Shown here: positions 58,739 to 64,000 of the stretch, in pieces | Numbering within the stretch: position 1 is the stretch's first letter | Layout of the letters: each line of letters begins with the position of its first letter | Source of the DNA: Phytoseiulus persimilis | Lineage: Eukaryota > Arthropoda > Arachnida > Mesostigmata > Phytoseiidae | DNA length: 64,000 bases | Assembly: GCA_037576195.1 (NCBI GenBank) | Contig: CM075104.1 | Location: 24,630,211 to 24,694,210 of the forward strand | Reading direction: 5' to 3' | Translations under genes and position numbers: made by a program | The notes under the pieces: generated by a model | The model's database searches: none | The model's input: only the letters and a program-made list of their open reading frames with translations | What the model was told of the DNA's origin: nothing

Positions 58739-58965
58739 TCAGTCATCCTCTGATTCGAATACTGACCTCGACAGCATGTTTCTGATCTGCTTCTCGGAGA
58801 AACCAGTTCGGCGAGTCATGGGGCAATACTGAAGACTTTGGGGCTCTAGAGAGCCGTAGTGGACGAAGTGTCTGACTGTATCTCTTCTGAGAGAATCGTC
58901 GTAACGAGAGTTTCGTCGACCGGTGGTACATCCGCCGCGAACGCAGGCATCGAGGCCGGCGCTTA
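58739..58965 (-). CDS. possible terminal exon without C2H2 fingers
   Basis: An AATTATTGTCAG acceptor at 58965 opens ~75 codons (phase 1) ending at 58739. It includes DACVRGGCTTGRRNSRYDD and MTRRTGFSEKQIRNMLSRS, ending in ESEDD. Three Cys residues occur but no finger pattern. The phase matches the zinc-finger exons, so it may be another alternative end; phase alone is a one-in-three coincidence. Confidence 0.4.
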
Positions 58966-61122
58966 CTGACAATAATTGCACGAACGGCCACTCAATCAAG
59001 ATTATTCCATCTACGCTGACCCACGCGGCCGGCTCTGAACGATTTGCTTCGAAATCTTCAGCAGAACAACGAGGAATTTTCTGATTTGTTTCTCTCCGGA
59101 TAGGTGATTTCCGAGCTGCGGAGCCGTAAACCGGACTGATTCATCAGCTCACAGTGATCATCTGTTATCTCTGACATGAACTAATGATTACAAATCAATG
59201 AAATCGCCGAGAAGTCGACAGGATAGTATTGTACGTCGGATTACCGACGATAAGACAAGAAAGACAACAATGAGAATCACGTCATAACTATGAAAGGATG
59301 TGGTGGAAGAATTCTCGTTTCTGATCCTGTTGATCGAGGGAAGGACCCACGTCGATCTCTCCAATTCCTGATCCTCGACTTCCGACTCCGCGTTATAGTG
59401 AGCTAGGGTCAGAAGTGACTTGACGCATTGAATTCGATTGACACACTCCTCCACAGTTCTGGAGGGTAATGTGATTCTAGCAGAGAAGCGGCTCGATAAA
59501 GAGGTGCATGTTCCAGTCTATGAAAGCTTTCATATCAAACTAGCGTGAATTCACTGCGAACTGTAGCGACATGTAGAGTGACTGTATCCGATTCCCCGTG
59601 TTGGTTACGATACGAGCGAATAAAACGTCACGGCGTTGGGACCTAAAGCTCCTGTCTGGTCGTTTGAACACTGAAACGGTTCACTTGCCACTGCCCCTTT
59701 TGCATGAGCTCCTCCGAAGACCGTGTTATTGCAATCTCCATTCATTCTTGTCGACCGTCAGGCTGTAAACAAACTTGCTTCCCATTTTTTCCTACCACCA
59801 ACCGTTACCAGACAGTCCGTGTCTGGGAAATGTATCGTCTTATCGAGCCATAATCATCTGTGAGCACCACGCACTCCGACTCGAACCGGTTCCTCTGACG
59901 CACCCAAAGAAAGTTTTCCCAGAGCGGAGAACATCGTTTCGACGAATGCACGTAATCCTGCAGAGGAACCAAAGCCGCGATCTTCGCAACACATTCCACA
60001 CGAACAAGGACACACACGCAGACAGACTACTACACAATGCACTCTCCACGAACCAACGAAAAAAGAACACGACTTTCACAGCATAAAAAAATTGACCACT
60101 TTTTTTCTCATCGCGAAGAAAGCTAAGAGCGAACGCGGTCGGAGTTGGATGGCTCGAGTGTTTGTTGTTGTTGACGACACGGCTGGGACGGCCGCAGGAG
60201 GAGGCAGTTGCGCCGAACGACTCGACTCGGATGTGACTCAATGAAAGCAAACGGATGGCGACGGGAGCCGAGATCAAACGCTGTCTCTGCAGCATTCTCT
60301 CACGCCGAGTTCTTCCACGCGATTTCCACCTCCGATCTGAAGTTTTCAGTCCCCCAACGAGCGTTGTTGGATGCCCATAGGAGTGAGCCGAGAGTCCAAC
60401 TACTATCGCAAGGCTCTGGACACAAACTACTAAAACAATTTGGTTCGAATACTGACCGGATGCCAAATCGGGCAGGCAGTTTTGAGTTGTAATAGGATTC
60501 CCGCTGTTCCTGTGTGCCTTTTTACGACAATCGTGATGTGCTCGTTCCCTCGAAAGCTGCGTTCGCGCGGAGCGCGAGCTCTCCGGACGAGGACGCAGGT
60601 TTGACAGCTCCTGCTGTACGCGAAGTTTGTTTTCACGGAGCCAAATCTTTGGAAACTGATAGGGGGGTATAGCCTTAGGGAAGTCTCTTCTCTCAGGCAT
60701 TGCGTTGTGATGAACCCTAAGCCAAGCCCCAAGATGTACGTTCAGGATGTCAATTCGAACTGCGTGACAACTCCGATCGTCTATCTGAGAATGAGACTGA
60801 GGATAAGTTGAATGATTGCTTGAGTTGAGTGGGAACGTGCTAAGATATCTAACAGGTTTTCAGACTGTCTGATCCCCGGTCTTCGGTCATCTAGAACGGA
60901 TTCCTTTCTGCTCTCTCAATGTAAAAAACTAGCGATGAAGTAAATTTTCGGTGCTATGTCCACACCCTGTACTCTTGCTTTTCCCTGATAACGATGTTCG
61001 AGGTGGCCTGGGGCATCTTCATTCATGGCTCCGACCTGGGATGACTCCCAGAATATCGAATCGAAAATATCTATAGCTCGAGACGCGAACCGAGAGAATG
61101 ATTTGCACCGAATTTCTTCCAG
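58966..61122. other. no firm gene; one long minus-strand ORF of doubtful status
   Basis: The ORF 60700 to 59840 (286 codons, true ATG) is Arg/Ser-rich with two hydrophobic stretches (IVLVVCVQSLAIVVG; VKVVFFFRWFVESALCSS). It has no motif, and the repetitive T-rich and CAA/CAC-rich stretches make chance plausible. Nothing else is seen. Confidence 0.3.
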
Positions 61123-61550
61123 AACCATCAGCGCGGCATCCTCGGCGAGCGCAGGTGACTAGCTACTATGATCCATTGGAATACATAATTGACATCCCGG
61201 ACTCGCCTCCTGAGACGTCAGCATCAGGTCGCAAGAGAAAAGACTGCCGAAAATTCAGGTGTCGCTTTTGTAATTACTTAGCTACGTCCGCCAGTAACAA
61301 AGACAAGCACGAGAGGGTGCACACCAAAGAGAAAACAATGCAGTGCGCGTACTGCGACTACGCGACCGCAGACACGAGCAACTACAACAGACACCTCAAG
61401 AGGAGGCACAGTGTTCCCGAGCTAGACAGAAACGTTCCAATGCCAAATGAAGGAACCCGCAGCTTCATTCGATGTCCTTATTGCGATTATACGAGTGCCA
61501 ACATGGAGAGTTTCGAGGTTCACGTCAGGGTGAAACACAACGGAGGCTGA
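61123..61550 (+). CDS. C2H2 zinc-finger terminal exon on the opposite strand (3 fingers)
   Basis: Begins after an AATTTCTTCCAG acceptor at 61123 in phase 1, the same as the minus-strand exons, and ends at a stop at 61550, ~142 residues. An ATG at 61098 lies in frame before the acceptor and is an alternative start. A lead with YDPLEYIIDIPDSPPETSAS precedes FRCRFCNYLATSASNKDKHE, MQCAYCDYATADTSNYNRHL and IRCPYCDYTSANMESFEVHV. The C-x2-C-[ND/Y]-Y finger style resembles the exon at 49694-50052. No plus-strand 5' exon was found in the window. It may be a separate gene, or an antisense exon joined by trans-splicing as in mod(mdg4). Confidence 0.8.
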
Positions 61551-62022
61551 GCAAACCATATTGTGGAATTCTCCAGACCGATGGTTCTCAACAGACTCTC
61601 GCTTCGCTCTGAGAAAACCTTTTGCGTATACGCGGGCGATGTCCAGAGGGACGGCGAGCGGCTTTCGGTGCAATCCAATGATCCATAATCAAAGAACCAA
61701 GGGAGTTCCTCGGAGCGTCGGCGTCACCACGGAAGTGCACAACCCGGAGTCCCGACAGCCGAGTATCGAGAGTTGAGAATGAATTCGCGAATTCGGGACT
61801 CTCATGAAAATCCATCACGTACGCTTTTCGCTTGGCGTCAAGTAGTACTGTGGCTGGAGGGGTTGAACATCATTGCTCCGGATCCTAGTCATTTTCATGC
61901 TATCAAATCTCAGTTTGACGAACGTCTATGAACAGTCTTCCCATACGATTTCCACAGATCTCTCTTCCCATTCAGGTTACTAGTTCTGTTCATGTTCACG
62001 AGCTTGAATCTCGAAAGAAATT
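61551..62022. other. no recognisable gene
   Basis: Probably 3' UTR of the zinc-finger exon followed by intergenic sequence. No motif seen. Confidence 0.4.
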
Positions 62023-62433
62023 TTATGAGGCCTCTCGCCTCGTGGGTACCACAATGTGCCACAAAATAATTCCATAGTCACGGACGTGCTGGTGCCAAGG
62101 GTTTCGACTACTTCTAGTGATTCCTGCGATGGCAAAATATTTCAACGTGATCTGGACTGCAGATCGGGCAATGCTCTCTGCGATTTGGCTCATTGTAACG
62201 TGCTCTCCCTGTGAGAGCTCCAGCCGACGATTTCCCGACATGCCCGTCGTTGCTTCTATTCTCCATTCCGTATCTTGGAAAATTTGAACAATGACCTCTG
62301 TATAATATCGGCTCTTCAATGCATGAGAAGATGAAACGTCTTCTAATGCTCCGGTCACGTATCGTGAGTGGGTAGAATCGGAGGACCTTTTTTCATTTTC
62401 AAGTAGAGCCGGGATTTGATTCTTTGCAATCAT
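62023..62433 (-). CDS. ORF of 136 codons, unknown
   Basis: A true ATG at 62433 opens an uninterrupted frame to 62023 with TMSQIAESIARSAVQITLKY and DYGIILWHIVV. Composition is coding-like and the plus strand is not open over it. An internal TATTATACAG acceptor in phase 1 is possible. No family is recognised; it could be a terminal exon or chance. Confidence 0.3.
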   Translation of the reverse strand: MIAKNQIPALLENEKRSSDSTHSRYVTGALEDVSSSHALKSRYYTEVIVQIFQDTEWRIEATTGMSGNRRLELSQGEHVTMSQIAESIARSAVQITLKYFAIAGITRSSRNPWHQHVRDYGIILWHIVVPTRREAS

Positions 62434-63351
62434 ATGTTTCTAGTCCTTTGTGACCTGTGATGAGCGACGTCTCCTCAGTGTCGAATACTCACGCGAGAAT
62501 GTCAACAATAGTGCTGAGATATAGTTTGCGGAGCCATCCAGAGAGATGCTAGGAATCACCTTATACGTGCGAGCGATATCGAACAATTTCACTCTTCAAA
62601 AATCAACGGTAGCTATCACGGCTGCCGGTTTGTCCTTTGGAGGGAATAGTGTTCATAATCTGTATACTCACTCGAGAATCTGAGAAGAAAGACGTGTATA
62701 ATCCGTGGAGATCTCAGACAGGGAGACTTCACCGAATAAAGATCAGGAAGAGCAAAAGAACTATGAACTAGCTTGTTCTCACTGGGACTCATGTTCTCGT
62801 AGATTCTTATTCGGAATTACTGTCATCAATAAAGCTCGGGTAACGAATAGAAATAATTGGATAGCCATCATGGAAGGATCCGCTCTCGCCTGTTGCGTCG
62901 GAGCAAGTTCCAGTATACTCCACCCTGGAGTTGCAGTCGACTGTCGAAATGTTTACCGTTAAGAGGCAAATTGGACATTGAAGGATGGCTGATTCACCGG
63001 CTCATCTGAGTTGCATGCCTCACCAGTCGCCATCATCGATCCTTACCGAGTTTTGCTCAGGCTTGTGGCGAATAAGTGTGCCGAGACGTTTAAGAACTTG
63101 ACGTTTCAATGGTGTTTGAGAGATGACTTTATTGATTCGAGACTCGCAGCCGCACGGCTTGTCGAGACTCGACTGTCGCAAGCCCGTTCAACTTGCCCAC
63201 TTCCAAGCTATTGTACAGAGAATACAATGTTGTTTTCTCAAGTCCCGCGCACAGCTCTGCGGTTTTCCCATTAGGAGAAGCGAGTACATCCTGGTAACGA
63301 TCGTGACAGAACGATCAGCATCGCTGAACTCGTCGAGAAAAAACTCAAGAA
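62434..63351. other. no recognisable gene
   Basis: The sequence just below 63352 should be the 3' UTR of the Bcl-2-like gene. An AATAAA word on the minus strand near 63137 could serve it. Nothing else is supported. Confidence 0.35.
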
Positions 63352-64000
63352 TCAACGTAGAATAACATGTCTGACAGCTATAAGTACTAATATCACAATA
63401 AAACATAGTAAGCCGATTTCTAAGAGACGAGAACGGCTCGATTCCGATTTGAAGCGTGTGATGAGGGAACCCTGCAACGGATTCAAATGAGTTACCCCGA
63501 ATGCCTCCACTCAGATCGGCGTCAAAGGAGATGACGCCCGAGTGGGCGTGTCTCTGACTCCGTGATTCCAGGCAGTTCAATCGGCTCAGATAGTTTTTGC
63601 AAGAACTCACCCATCCACCTTGCTGAGCAATCCACTGGGCCAGGTCTCTTTCCACGAAAAGCGCCAATGAGTTCACTATCGTCATGATGTACTCCGGATG
63701 GCCGAGCTGTCAGAGGGGGACTATTTACTCAAGTTCTTTCTTTCCGCAAAAAGTGAGCCGAATCGGGACATCCAGATCATCGATGTGAAAATCGTACCGG
63801 TATCACATGGACGACGAAAGAAGGGGATTGTATGGACCCCACAAACGGGCATTAGGAAAAAACATCACGAATCCATGTCCGGAGTATTCAGGAGGTCCCG
63901 TGAAATTCTCGTTCAATACGAGCCTCACCTTGACGCAGTCTATGGCCAGACCTCCTGAGAGCGAATACAGGGCAGCTATCCGTCCCCAGGAGATATCATT
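63352..64000 (-). CDS. Bok-like Bcl-2 family apoptosis regulator, C-terminal half
   Basis: Three exons join in phase 0: 64000 (window edge) to 63929, 63706-63611 and 63471-63352. Exon A carries BH1 (NDISWGRIAALYSLSGGLAI, then DCVK). Exon B has GHPEYIMTIVNSLALFVERD and the BH2 core LAQWIAQQGGW. Exon C has a short basic linker, then a C-terminal membrane anchor (LLEIGLLCFIVILVLIAV) ending in RHVILR and a stop. The GLA-DCV-..P pattern after BH1 and the WI..GGW pattern resemble animal Bok more than Bcl-2 itself. These proteins control mitochondrial outer-membrane permeability; the anchor predicts mitochondrial or ER membrane location. BH3 and BH4 lie outside the window, so pro- or anti-apoptotic class cannot be settled. 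Confidence 0.9.

Noticed and set aside
59840..60700. 286-codon ORF as a two-helix membrane protein
   Set aside because: No motif, biased composition, and overlapping frames; chance cannot be excluded, so it is not called as a gene.

Overview
This is eukaryotic nuclear DNA: genes are split by short GT-AG introns (mostly about 60-700 nt), there is no prokaryotic gene spacing, and several non-LTR, hAT-like, Helitron-like and SINE-like elements are present. The recognisable proteins (SMG5, CCDC115/Vma22, a Bok-like Bcl-2 protein, C2H2 zinc-finger exons) are animal. The arthropod-style retrotransposon pol fragments, a transposon-linked ORF of arthropod type and a lola/mod(mdg4)-like exon layout point to an arthropod. 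Near-50% GC and compact genes would suit a mite, but the species is inference. Exon joins were made by eye from splice sites and reading-frame continuity.

Region 1 (1-12.7 kb): few recognisable genes. Two minus-strand genes encode single-pass membrane proteins of unknown function (4.0-4.8 kb and 5.5-9.2 kb). The first intron of the second holds a complete non-autonomous hAT-like element (7311-8725) with a perfect 8-bp target duplication, filled with a 45-bp minisatellite. At 10.4-11.9 kb a 5'-truncated LINE sits inside an older LINE, with a 14-bp target duplication.

Region 2 (13.2-20.1 kb): a complete 13-exon minus-strand SMG5 gene (nonsense-mediated decay). A complete plus-strand CCDC115 (V-ATPase assembly factor) lies inside its 2.2-kb intron 8.

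Region 3 (20.1-39.7 kb): gene-poor and repeat-rich. It contains SINE-like copies, a tRNA-derived fragment, a 3.6-kb Helitron-like element carrying about 76 copies of the same 45-bp repeat with 630-bp higher-order periodicity, a second hAT-like element broken by a SINE-like insert, and a decayed transposon ORF.

Region 4 (39.8-46.3 kb): an uncharacterised minus-strand gene lies upstream of, and divergent from, a complete 10-exon plus-strand gene for a WW-domain plus multi-CUE-domain protein of about 573 residues, with one GC-AG intron.

Region 5 (49.7-61.6 kb): a run of isolated terminal exons, each with a strong acceptor in the same splice phase and its own stop. Five on the minus strand and one on the plus strand carry 2-3 C2H2-type fingers; one minus-strand exon has none. 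This is the layout of the Drosophila lola and mod(mdg4) loci, whose common BTB exons would lie outside this window. The opposite-strand exon recalls mod(mdg4) trans-splicing.

Region 6 (63.4-64.0 kb): the C-terminal half of a Bok-like Bcl-2 gene (BH1, BH2, membrane anchor), minus strand, running off the window.
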